A stretch of 64,000 bases of DNA from Cardinalis cardinalis (taxonomy: Eukaryota > Chordata > Aves > Passeriformes > Cardinalidae). Under the pieces are notes generated by a model that did not search any database, had not been told where the DNA came from, and saw only the letters and a program-made list of their open reading frames with translations. Of the stretch, positions 48,634-60,600 are shown piece by piece (within the stretch, counting starts at the first letter, position 1; each line of letters begins with the position of its first letter). The stretch spans positions 12,558,462 through 12,622,461 of the forward strand of contig JACDOX010000003.1 of NCBI GenBank assembly GCA_014549065.1. The letters run 5' to 3'. The position numbers and the translations under genes were made by a program.

Positions 48634-51600
48634 GTGAGAATGAGCAGCTAGGTAAAACCACAGAGGCTCCCTGAAATAGAGCAGCTCATGTTATCCTGGA
48701 AAATTAAGTGATATCAGCATACTCTTTATGTAACTTGTTCTAAAAGTTCCACTAAAGAGAAGATTATTATCTTACCTTCAGTTGTGTCTGGAATACTAAA
48801 GTTGCTACAACAGCAACTTCTTTTTNAAGCTGATGGTTGTAATTTCTGGAGCCATAGCCACAGGCTCCAGACTTGAAAGAAACATTCCCAAGTGAACAGT
48901 ACATCCTGTCTGTTACCTGCCCCTGTGAATTTTGATTCTGGNTCGGTAGCCCTCCAGTAGACTTTTCTTGCATTGAGATACTTGGTAGAGGTCAGATGCT
49001 TTTGTCACAAATCCTATTGTGTGAATGTCCAGATTTGTTTTNCGCTGTTTTCTGAAGACCTGTTAAACAGATAAAAGCACAAATATTGGGTGTTGAACTG
49101 ATTTGATGTACAGTATGTTGATGAAAACTCTCAATATTATAATTTTGTGTTCTTTGGAGTGCTTTGCCCATCTGTGTAAAATCTGTATTTTTATGTTAGG
49201 TGAAATATCCTTATATTGATGTTAAATCTTTAAGCCTTTTTTTTGCTTTGTGTATATATTCCCTGATTGGTTCCTTTTAAATTTAATTCTATTCTAAACA
49301 CAAGTCCTATGTATTTGAAATACAAGGTGGACTCTGCATTTTAAATCTGTTTGCTTTATGAACTATTTACTTAAATTTTAGAAGAGTTCTAGACTGTCAC
49401 CTTTTAAATTTTTTCTTTTTTTTTTTTTCTATTTCGTAGAAAAATTAAGATATTTGGGATGGACACAGGAGCTAGGAGAGATAATTTGGTTTATTAGCTG
49501 TTCTTAACTTGAATGTTTCAGAGGCAGATTGTATAAAGATGTTCATCCTGTGCACCACAGTTAACAAAGTACATAGTTTAACAGATCCACGGCCTGCAGG
49601 AATAGGGCTACTTGCGTGAGTTTGCCTGCAGTGTGGTGTATCAGAATAGCTTTTTTATGGGTTTGGTACAGATTTGGAGTACATTTTATTTCTTGTGCCT
49701 TTTCTTCTAGACAAAGACTGTAATTCTGTCAAACCTTCCCTTGATGTCTTAATGTATTTAATTCCACAAGTTCATGTCAAGCTGCAAGAGCTGATTTATG
49801 CAGGGAGCNACTTGGCTGTTGTCTAATTACGATCTAAGCCTATTTTTTTCTTTCTGAGTAGATAACAGTGTAGTCTATATAAAATTCTAAGGAATTAAGT
49901 ATGACTCTTAATTTAAGTCTAGTCTTAATTTAAGGTAGTCTGTATTGATGCTTAACATAACTTTTTTGTATTTAAATCAAGGGATTCTGCAAATTGTTAA
50001 AACTGTGGGCTTGTCAAAATTCTGAGGAATTTCTTTGTGCTGAGTTGGAGAAGTTGCTGACTGAGCATTCAAACCACAGTGTGTTGAAGTTTGTATAGTT
50101 CCAGTCACTCATGCAAGCCCTGATAATTGCACACTATTTCAGGATATTTGTTTTTTCATGGTTCAGTTGATTTGAATAACTGGCTCATTTGAATCTGGGA
50201 CACTCATTAAGAATTTACAAAAAAGGAAAAAACCCAGACAATCAAAACCTCATTTTTATCTCTAGAGGTAGAAATGAAAGTATATAAAGGATGAGCTCCT
50301 ACAGGTGTAATGTTTTAAACACACTATTAATGGGAGCAAGTGGTACATGGTCAAGTACAAATGAGAAAAAAGCTTATGTTTTCAAGCAGAAGACNCTTTT
50401 TCATTTTAATAGCATTTACTTTACAGTTTGATAACAGTGATTTACATATGTTGGCTTGAAAGTAAAGCTAATGTCTGAACCACCAAGCCTTTCCTACACA
50501 GGCATTACTGAAGCACAGAAAACTTCATCCTGATTGTGTTCCAATTTCATGCAATCTTTGTAGCTCAGGAGAGGCAGAAGGAGCCAAAGAGAGAGGCCTG
50601 GTCTATGTTTGGAAGGCTGGTTCCTGCTCCGTGACTCCAGAAAGGCTTCCAGGCCTCAGTGGAAAGACAGTGTTACAGGCAGCCCTTGGAATCCATCATG
50701 GGTTACTTCTAACAGAAGGTAATAAACACCTTAATTGTAATGATCTGGGGCAGTAACAATCTTCAGTTATTGTCAAGTTTTTTTCTTTTNGAAGTGATAC
50801 TAGATCTGTGTTTGGAAAGATGAGGACTGTACTTTGTGCTTTTCATACACATTTGTATGTCCTTTTGTATGTTCTTAAATTAGAAGTGACCAACAAATAC
50901 ACTTAACTCACTTGACTGGAGTATAATTGAATTTTTGGCAGAAAAGCATTACTTACTTTAACAGTGCATGCATGCACAGGGTTACATTGGTGTGAGGTGT
51001 AGAACTTAACAGCAGCAATTGCAGAGAGCAACCAGCAGCCTTCTTATATCAATAGCTATAGTTTTGCTGAGCCTGGACTAAGCTAGGAATTCATATGTGT
51101 TTATCTGAAGCAGTCTTCATATTTTTGCATTGGTTTAACAATTGGTTTTATACTCATACTAGGATTTGTTTTTCTTTTTTCCGCCCTCTCAGGTGGAGAG
51201 GTCTACAGTTTTGGAAAGCTGCCCTGGAGATCAGGACCTGAGGAATGTGTTAACAGTCCTATCTTAGAGAGTACCTTGCTTGGCCATCGTATCATTACAG
51301 TGGCAGCCGGCAGCTTCCACAATGGAGCGGTGACGGAGAGCGGCGTGGTGTACATGTGGGGGGACAACTCTGCTGGCCAGTGTGCAGCTGCCAATCAGCC
51401 CTGTGTGCCCCAGCCCCAGCTGGTCACTATCTGTGACTCTGAAACCAGCCCTCTGCTGTCTGTGCGGATTTTGCAGCTGGCATGTGGAGAGGAGCACACG
51501 CTGGCACTGTCGCTGAGCAGAGAGATATGGGCCTGGGGGAGTGGCTGCCAGCTCGGCCTCATAACAACAACTTTCCCAGTGACAAAGCCACAGAAGGTAG

Positions 51601-54600
51601 AGCACCTGGCAGGACGTGTGGTGCTCCAGATTGCTTGTGGAGCCTACCACAGCCTGGCTCTGGTACAATGCCTCCCTGTGCAGGAAATGAAGCCTATCCC
51701 AGAGAGATGCAATCACTGCAGTCAGCCTCTCATTACCATGACAGACAAGGAAGATCATGTCATCATTTCAGATAGTCACTGCTGCCCACTGGGTGTAGCA
51801 CTGTCTGACAACCAGCCAGAAAACCACGTTTTCTGTCCCTCGTTGGACACCCCTGGAGGCAAAAGTGTAACAGCTGGCCAAAGTGAAACCTGTCAGAAAC
51901 CACTTGTGGAACAACACAGGCTTGTGGATTTAGAATCTGATGGACCAAGTGGCCTTTCCAGCAGTGATGGACGGGAAAATAGTGGAATTTCTAGTTCGGG
52001 AAATACTCTNTTCTCAGACAAAAAAGAAGGGAAAGAGTACTCAATTGGTTTGTCAGATAACTCATTAAATGAGAGCCTGAATAAAAACATCTGTACAGAG
52101 CCTGAACAGGTTGGTACCTGATCACTAATCACAGCACAGTTGTAATTTGCAATAACTTGTCTTGCATGTGTGACAACATTACTCTTTTTACAAATGAAAA
52201 AGGTACTTTAATATAGCTATGGTGTTTTTATCATTTCCAAATGGCTTTTTCACTGATGGTTATCAACTTCTAAGTGGAAGATTTTTTTGTTCTCCACTGT
52301 TGTTCAGTTGTGAGCCTTCATTTTGGGCAGCCTTGATGGCGCTTTAATCTCTCTTCCTCGTGGTCTGCAGTACCAGAACCACATAAGCCAATTTCTGTGC
52401 TCTGTTTCTGTTTCCTGATGCCTGGGTTTCCATTTTTGTGGGGCAGAAGGATTCAGTGGATCTTACTGGTACTCATCCAATTTACCTTTAGGGTGGAGGT
52501 TTAATATCTGTACCTGGAACAAATCCCTCACAAATCCGTCTAATTTNTCAATCTGTTAAAAATTCTGGATCGCAAATTGCTAAAAAGTTTGACCAAAACA
52601 TTTCTAATGGTAATAATGTAGGGGTGGCATAAACTCATAAAAAGCAGTGGGAGATGTGTAAGTACTACTCTGTGTAGTGTGGAAAATGATTTAACAACGC
52701 TGTTTTGATGCTATAGCAGAACAGTCAAGTACTCATCTCTTAGTAAGCTTCAGAAAATGCTTGACATGATGGTTTAAGAGCTTTGTGGCTCCCTAACAAA
52801 ATACTGTTTTCTTGGGTTTAGAGGGGAAAAAAAAAAAAAGGAAAGTAACTAGGGGCAAAGGGAAGAAGATAGAACCCAGAAGTTACTAGACAGAAAACTA
52901 ATCCAGAATCTCACAGTGCAGTCTGGCAGTCCTTACTTAACTGCTGTCCTGTGAGGAGCCCTGCTGCTCTGTGGCCTAATTTGCAAAACTGACACTGAAA
53001 ATTTCTTTTGTCATTTGAAGTGTTGTGCAAACATAAATTTATTTATTTTTTTAGTAGTTGCAGTAAAATAGTCTCCACANTGGTTCTGGGAAATAAATTT
53101 CACAATACCTAAAAAATAGTTGATTTTTGTTACTGCCTCTGATGGCAACAAATCCACATAGTTTTATAATCCGTCCAGTAACTTAGTAGTTCAGCAAGTT
53201 ATGCTTTCTCTGAGGAAAACTTCCTTTAGAGAAATGAATGTTGTGTAAATACATTTGCTCTTTCTTTCGCTTTTTGCTATTATGAATGCATTCTAGCAGT
53301 TGTGGGCTCCTCAGACTCTTGCAAGAACTCCAGCATTGAGAAGTGACTGAAACACATAGTTTCATGCTCCCTGTCTCAGTTCCTTGTTCCTGGTATATTT
53401 CCAGAGCACTGTTTTCCTTGCACAGTTTCAGGAATCAAGACTGGAATTGATTCACTGAATCTTCCACAAGTGATGTACAGGTGAAGAGCAGAGATGAGGT
53501 CTAATGTAACATTTCAGCATTAGTAAAATCCTTCATTTTTCTTTGCTTTCCTATACAAATGAAGTTTTCTTTCCTGTTTTGCTTAGGTATACCTTTTAAA
53601 AATAGGATGAAGTAAATAGAACCAATCCCAGTCCTTTAATCTAAGCTTTAAAGTCAAAGGTTGTTTTTATTTTGGCAGAATGAAATGAGCTGTAGTACTT
53701 GCAATATAACTTGGATTATCGCTACTGCTACTTCTANGATGGTTAGTAGGAATAGAACTAGTAGGGTGAGAAGTGAGACTACGGGCATTGTAGAGAATAG
53801 GGCTATTGTAGCTGTAGAGATGAGTTGGATGAATATCATTTTCCACTGTGTATTAGATGGGAAAATGGGACTTGCTGTCTTTGTTTTAATATTCAAACTA
53901 TTTGTCAAAGGTCATTTTGGGCATTGTTTCTTATTTGGTGGGTCAGCTGATTGCTATTACAGGTAATGGTGTGCTGGGGCTAACAAACTAACTTCAGTCA
54001 GTTTGTCCCTGTTGTGATTTGATGATTATTGACTAAGCATTATGTGGATACAGCAATAGTGTTGCAACAAAGGGGACACAGCCCAGTCTGGTTTTAAGAT
54101 AGGCCTTGCAAAATGAATCCATGAATTGCTGTTTACCTTTTACCATATTGAAAAGAGAATTTGTCTCTCTCACAATGGAGCATGCTCACTGATGCACTTT
54201 CATTGGTGGCAAAGAAGTTGGTAATAAGCTTAAAATTATATACCTCTTTATATTTGTGTGCAAAGATCCTTTTTTGTTGGTATTTAAAAACCCCAGACTT
54301 ACAGTCTCTTATGTAGGCAGGTGCAACAAAGCCCAGTCCTTTTAGAAATGGTGCTTGGTGCCACCTTTAAAAAAATCATTCTGAGCAATAGATGTACACC
54401 TAAGCATAAAAAACCTAGATAATTTATATTATATACAGTTAAAATACATCTATAATTTATAGTAAACATTTATAATAAATATTATATGATGTTCAGTCTG
54501 GCCCATGGTTTGAATAGTGAATGTGTATTATCATCCTACTGTTCTGTGCTGCCTGCTCTGANAGTTTCCCACTTCCCTTTGGTTTTAGCCATCTCAAGAG

Positions 54601-57600
54601 GAACAGCTCAGTGCTTGTATCCCTGGACCTCCAGGCAGCAGCACATCCACCCTGAACAGCCTGGTGGCCTCGTGTGCCTCAGCAGTTGGGGTGAGAGTTG
54701 CTGCCACCTACGAGGCTGGAGCCTTGTCCCTGAAGAAAGTCATGAACTTGTATGGCACGTCCTCCAGTGAGCCAGGGTCTCAGTCGGGCAGCAGGTCCCC
54801 GGGGCCCGAAGCTCTGAAGGACAGCCGAGAAGAGCAAGTCAGGCTGGAATCCATGCAGGGAAAGAAGAGTTCCAGTTTAGTAGATATTAGAGAAGAGGAA
54901 TCTGAAGGAGGGAGTCGAAGGCTTTCCCTGCCTGGCTTGTTGTCACAAGGTAAACAAGCATGTTGGNGAAAAAACACTGGAAAACTTAAAATAGTGTGGA
55001 GGTTTGTAAGTGAAAAAGCCCCCAAATATTTATTAAACACAAATCTAATGATCTCTCAAACGTGTGTATGAATTCTAAATGATATCTTAAGGCTTGAAAG
55101 CAATGGAGAGAGTGAAGACTAGCAGATACTGCATGCTAAGAAAACCAAAAGCAGTGGGTTTACAAATGGTCTTTCTTTTTAAATTAAGGTAAAATGAGCA
55201 CGTTGGAGGAGTCATATTGCCAAATGATCTTTCATGTTGGTTTTGTAGCCAAAGATAAAAATNTCTGTGGTCTGTAATCTGCACTGCACTGAGCTGGTTT
55301 TGAGCCAGAGACCTATAAGTATTCCAGTTCCCACTGCTGAGCTTCAAAGTTAATGACTTNGTTCCCTCACAGATTTTAGTGCTGTTAATTCCTCTGAATG
55401 TGTATATGGTTTAGTTCTATATTGATCTTGGATTTGAGGGGAGGTTTAGGAAGTATTGAAGTCTTCTGTTCACTCCAAGGATACATTTTTTTTCAAAACA
55501 CTTTAATGTATAGTTTGTTTTGGTTCATTTGCTTCATTATAACTGCATGGTTCTCATATGTCTGCTATACTTTAGCAGCTGGTAAAAACTACTTGACATN
55601 TACCTGTTTTAGCACCTGTGTTACTTCTTTGTATCCATAACCTATTGTCTTACCTGTCAACCTTTGTTCTCAGGCTTGAATTAAAACTNCTTCAAGAAGT
55701 TTTGATCACTTGCTATTAAGTAGTGCTGTTACTGTGTAATGCACAATCTGAGTGATTCCTTTACCAAAATGATCAGAAATTTTTCTCATTCTTGGCCTCT
55801 GCTCAGTTTCCCCAAGGCTCTTACGGAAGGTAGGACGGGCAAAAATGAGGACTGTGGCTCTGACTCCAACCTACAGTGGCGAAGCTGATGCTCTTTTGCC
55901 CTCTCTAAGNACAGAGGTGTGGAGCTGGGGGAAGGGCAAGGAAGGACAGCTAGGGCATGGTGATGTTCTGCCAAGGTGAGATTTCTTTGAAAAATGTTTT
56001 TTTATTCAGGAGATTGCTAGAAAATTGAGTATTGAACTGTCTCAGCTTCTCAAATTTAGACATCTGCCATGCAGTGTCTGCTTGTTCTTTTAGGTGTTGT
56101 GGTCTAAGTTTCTCCAAGTAACATGTTTTATGCTGTATTGTTACTGAGCATCAATCAATTCCAATTTTACCCTTTGTAATCAGGAACAGTTTTGGTGATA
56201 TTTTGACTTTGTCCAANTTGGGGTGAGGTCTGTAATCAACTTTTGCCCTTCCTGATCATTTTGACTAAGCTGCTTTATTGCCAGAGGGTTCCATATATCT
56301 ATGTTTTTTCTAATTTTTTGGGGGGAAGAAAATAAAACCTTGAGTGTTTCCACATTAACAGTACCTCTGATAATATTTTTTCTTTTTCCCACATTCTACC
56401 CCTCTTCCCTCCCCTTACGGGTTCTGGGGATTGACAGGCTTCAGCCACTGTGTGTGAAAAGCCTTGATGGTAAGGAAGTGATTCACCTCTCTGCTGGTGG
56501 CCATCATTCCTTAGCACTCACTGCCAAATCCCAGGTACAAATGATTGTTACCATTTATTCTTTCTTTGACATAATTATCATGTTTGCTCTTTTCTAGTTT
56601 TTAGTTTCTTTTGCTTCTAAATTTTTGTTCCCGTTTGTGGGAGGCAGCATGGAAGTAGTGTGGAATGTAAATTTTATTTCTGCCCAAGTTCTGCATGTAC
56701 CATCAACATTATGTTTAAAGATTTCTGTGAGTTAATTTGGTGCATTCTGTTTCTGGATGTGAGAAGACAATCTGAGAATGTCGGAAGGCAGTGGGAATGA
56801 AGGAAATGCTTCTCAGTACATGACTCCTATAGCCCTGACTTGTGTGTTTCCACACTTGATGTGTTGTACTACCACAGTTCAGTATGTTTCCATGTATATA
56901 AATGTACATTCTGATGTTCAGCACTGCTTCTTGCAGGTGTATTCCTGGGGCAGTAATATCTCTGGCCAGCTTGGTCACTTGAACTCCCCAACAACCGTCC
57001 CTCGTCTTGCAAAGGTACTTTGTTTTCTGTGNTTTTCTTCTTCAGTTTAAGGTCTCTTCTTGTACAAGTGAATGCAGAGTAATTTCTGAGAAGGACCTGT
57101 TCATGGATCCATGTGCTGGTTAATAACAGAGCCCTTGATTTTCTTTGGCTTATGCTGTGAAACGATCTTTAGATGAGCTTGTGAAAATCTACCCAAGAAA
57201 TCATTTTCACAGACTTCCTCTGGTTTTTGACCACAGTGGAGTTCTAGAACTGAGAAATGTAACTGGTTGTATCTTCCTATCAGATTTCACTTTTACCTTA
57301 TGTTTGATTTCTCTGATATTNGTGTTGCAGTGTTGAAACTTCTGAATACTTCAGGACTCAGTTTTTATTCTAAACAATTCTAACAGTTCTAGTGTGTTTA
57401 GCTTGGCTGGACCACGGCCACATTTGTTGTTATTTTCCTTATTTCCGGAGCTTTGCAGAATTTTGGCAATGGGTATTCTCTTTGTTTTGAACTTTCACTA
57501 CATTCAGTGAATAGCAAAATAACAGTTTTTGGGTTAGACCACAGCCTTTCCCATGTTTTCTAGTGCTCATCTTAATGGAAAGGTAGCTGCATAGTTTTCC

Positions 57601-60600
57601 TGCTTAGGCCTTATGCAAATTAATGTACGGCAGATTAACTGTCTCCTAACTNTATATAGATTTCCCAATTAAATGTAGAGGGGAGAATAGTGTTCCACTA
57701 TAATCAAATTCACTTGATGCCCATTTAAAAGTAAAACTGATTTGTAACTGAAAGGCAAAAAAAATCAGCCATTAGAAAGAAAACTGGAAAGAGTCTTCAG
57801 TATATGTGCAAGGAGTTTATTTGTTATGAGACGGTGAAGCTGAAAAATTGGCTGGTTGTTGCAATAGTTTGTCTTGGCAGGTGAATTATGTACATGTGTG
57901 NCTATGTACTTTTCTTTCCTTCCAGCTTTGGGTGATGATTTTTAATGTCTTCCTTCCTCCTGAATTTTAGGTGTGCGGTGATGGTATTTGGACTACAGCA
58001 GCAGGACTAGATTATTCTCTCTTCTTAGCAGATGAGAAAGACTTCCAGCCTGGATTATATTACTGTGGCCAGGAGACATCAACAGAAAATAATTTGAATG
58101 AAAATAGCTGTTCTAAGAGTCCAGTTTTGTTAGTAGCTTGTAGTAAGGTGAGTGTTATTTTCTTTAAGTCAGTACAGATCGTACTGGTGCTCTTAGGAAA
58201 CAGCACGGTGCTGGTGGCTTGATGAGCTTTAAGGGTGTCAAGCCACATGGTGGGTTCCTAGTAGTCAAATGAGGAGCACATTGGATGGGGGGCAGAGAGG
58301 AGGTCGAGTTAGTATTGCTCTCTCTCCTGCCTGTTTCTTGGCCTTCCCTTCTCTTTGAAGGACAAGGAGGTGTTTCTAGTGTGTTAATCCATTTCCTTCT
58401 GTCTGTCCATGCTGCAGAAATGCACTCTTGTATCATGCTCTGCTTCACCAGTCTTTGTGTCCAGGCTTCAGTGCTATTGCTCTTCACTTGCTTGGGTCTC
58501 ACCTGGCTGAGGCCACGGGCTGCTCTATTCTGTTACTCCATTCTGCCTCTTGTTTGTGACTGGGCAGAAGGTCCCCGTGAGTTCTGCACCTTCTCCTTCN
58601 CTACCCCTCCCTTTCACATGAGTGCAAAGGGGGATCTGCTGTCAATGGGAGACAGGAGGTGCCCCTGTACAGGTTTTTTTCATGAAGCTCAATCTTACAT
58701 GTGCCTTGAGGTTGGCATGAGGTAGCAGTGTGAACTCTGATTGCATGTCCTCTTCCAGTTTGAGTATGGTTTCAGACTAANGTGAGTTTAAGGTAACAAA
58801 AAGGGAATTTTGAGGGTAGAGAGTGTCTCTGCCTTAGCTCCTCTGGGTATCACTGCTATTTCCCTAAATTGAGCAGAAAAGCTGTTTGGGAAGTGTTTTG
58901 AGGAGGGACAGAGATTTAGACACTGGGTCTATGTCTGTGCATGCAGACACACACACCTATATGCCTTCTGTAAGATTGCTGCTAGCCATTCCCTTCTTTT
59001 CAAGGGTGGCTGGTAGGCTCTTGCATATAAGAATTGGTTGCCTGTAGAACAACTTTGGCTCAGTGTTTCAAAGGAATCCTCTATTTAGCAATCAAGGAAA
59101 TAAAAGTAGAGCTCAAACTCAAATTCTCATCAGTGAGAATTACTCACTTATGCATGTGAGCCAAAATTCATGAGGAACCACAATGCATCAGTGGCACTTG
59201 TGCTGACCTTAGATAAGAATTTTGCTTTGAACTACTGTGGAAAGCAAGTACTACTGTTAGGAATATTGCAGTATCAATAAACTGGACTCTTACCAATAAA
59301 TTGGCATATTCCAGGTCCAGAAAGGACCTGTCCAGAGCACAGTCATAGTTCTAATAAAGTATATTCTTTGTCTTTAATAGGAGAAATGTATGATGCAATG
59401 ATGCNAAAGTGACTGAATTTAAGGTCACTGTCTCTTAAACATGGAATGGTTGCATGAGCCACCTTAAAAGGTGATTTATTTATTGTCTTTTGGTTCTGTC
59501 AGAGTCAGAAAAATGAACAGCAGTGGCTATAAATGTATCTTCAGCTTTNGTCATTCTTGTGTTAAGAGAGTATTGAATGGGTTGTTTGTCACTGAAGGTA
59601 ATTAATGCTTACTATCAATTACTACCTCTTAGCTCTTCAAAATATACTTTATTTGCATTACTCTATTTTTAAATTGGAGTGTAAAAAGAAAAACATTAAA
59701 GCTGCTGGGTTTTCTTTTCTCTTTTTCATCTTTCAGATAGGGTACNTAAGCAATGTGATAGCTGGTGGTGACAACTGTCTGGCCTTAGTTGACAAAAACG
59801 TAATGGGATATATTGCCAGTTTGCATGAGTTGGCTGCTACTGAGAGAAGGTTTTATTTCAGACTGAGTGAGATCAAATCTCAGGTTCTTAGACCTCTTTT
59901 AGGTTTAGGTAAGANTTCTTTTAACGTTTTCCTTGATATTGTTTCCCCTATGTTCCACAAAAAATTTCTGTTATGCAAAATTTAAACCTAATAAGATATG
60001 TTTGAGATAAAACTAAACTCTTGCTTTCTCCCGTTTGGATGAAGAGGTGACAGACAGTTGCATTTTGACAGTGTTCATTCTGTTAATATTTTCACTTTCC
60101 TGATGGTTTCACCTGAAATAGCTTCATTATTTGAGCTGTATTTAGTCTAAAACCATTGAATTTCTGATTCTGGATAATGTATCCATGAGGTGAAAGTGCT
60201 GATAAAACATCTAAACAGCACCATGTTGAGATTCTCTCTGTTAATGGGTGCTGCTCTTTCATAAGGTAAGCTAAATTGCTTTCTCGTCTGTTACAGATAA
60301 TTTGGGCAATGCAAATGCAATCCAGTTGTTGCAGGAAATGGCAAGCAGGTTCAGCAAGCTCTGCTATCTCATTGGTCAACATGGAGCTTCTTTAAGTAGC
60401 TTTCTTCATGGAGTAAAAGAAGCCAGGAGCTTGGCCATCCTGAAGCATTCCAGTCTCTTTTTGGATAGTTACACTGAGCAAGTATCCAATTACCTCTCAT
60501 CTTGAGTCTCTGCAGGCTTAATCTACTGACTGCAACAAGCCCTGAGTTAAGGGAAAGTAGGTCATAAGGAAAGCTATGTGACTGTTGCATTGTTGTGATT

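Noticed and set aside
53654..53908. A nuclear-encoded small membrane protein
   Set aside because: The hydrophobic part is mitochondrial ATP6 sequence and the ends are unrelated flank. It is a nuclear mitochondrial insertion.
60480..60490. GTATCC after GAGCAA as a U12-type or ordinary donor for ALS2 exon 10
   Set aside because: It would shift the frame of the conserved next exon, and no U12 branch site (TCCTTAAC-like) precedes the acceptor at 62204.
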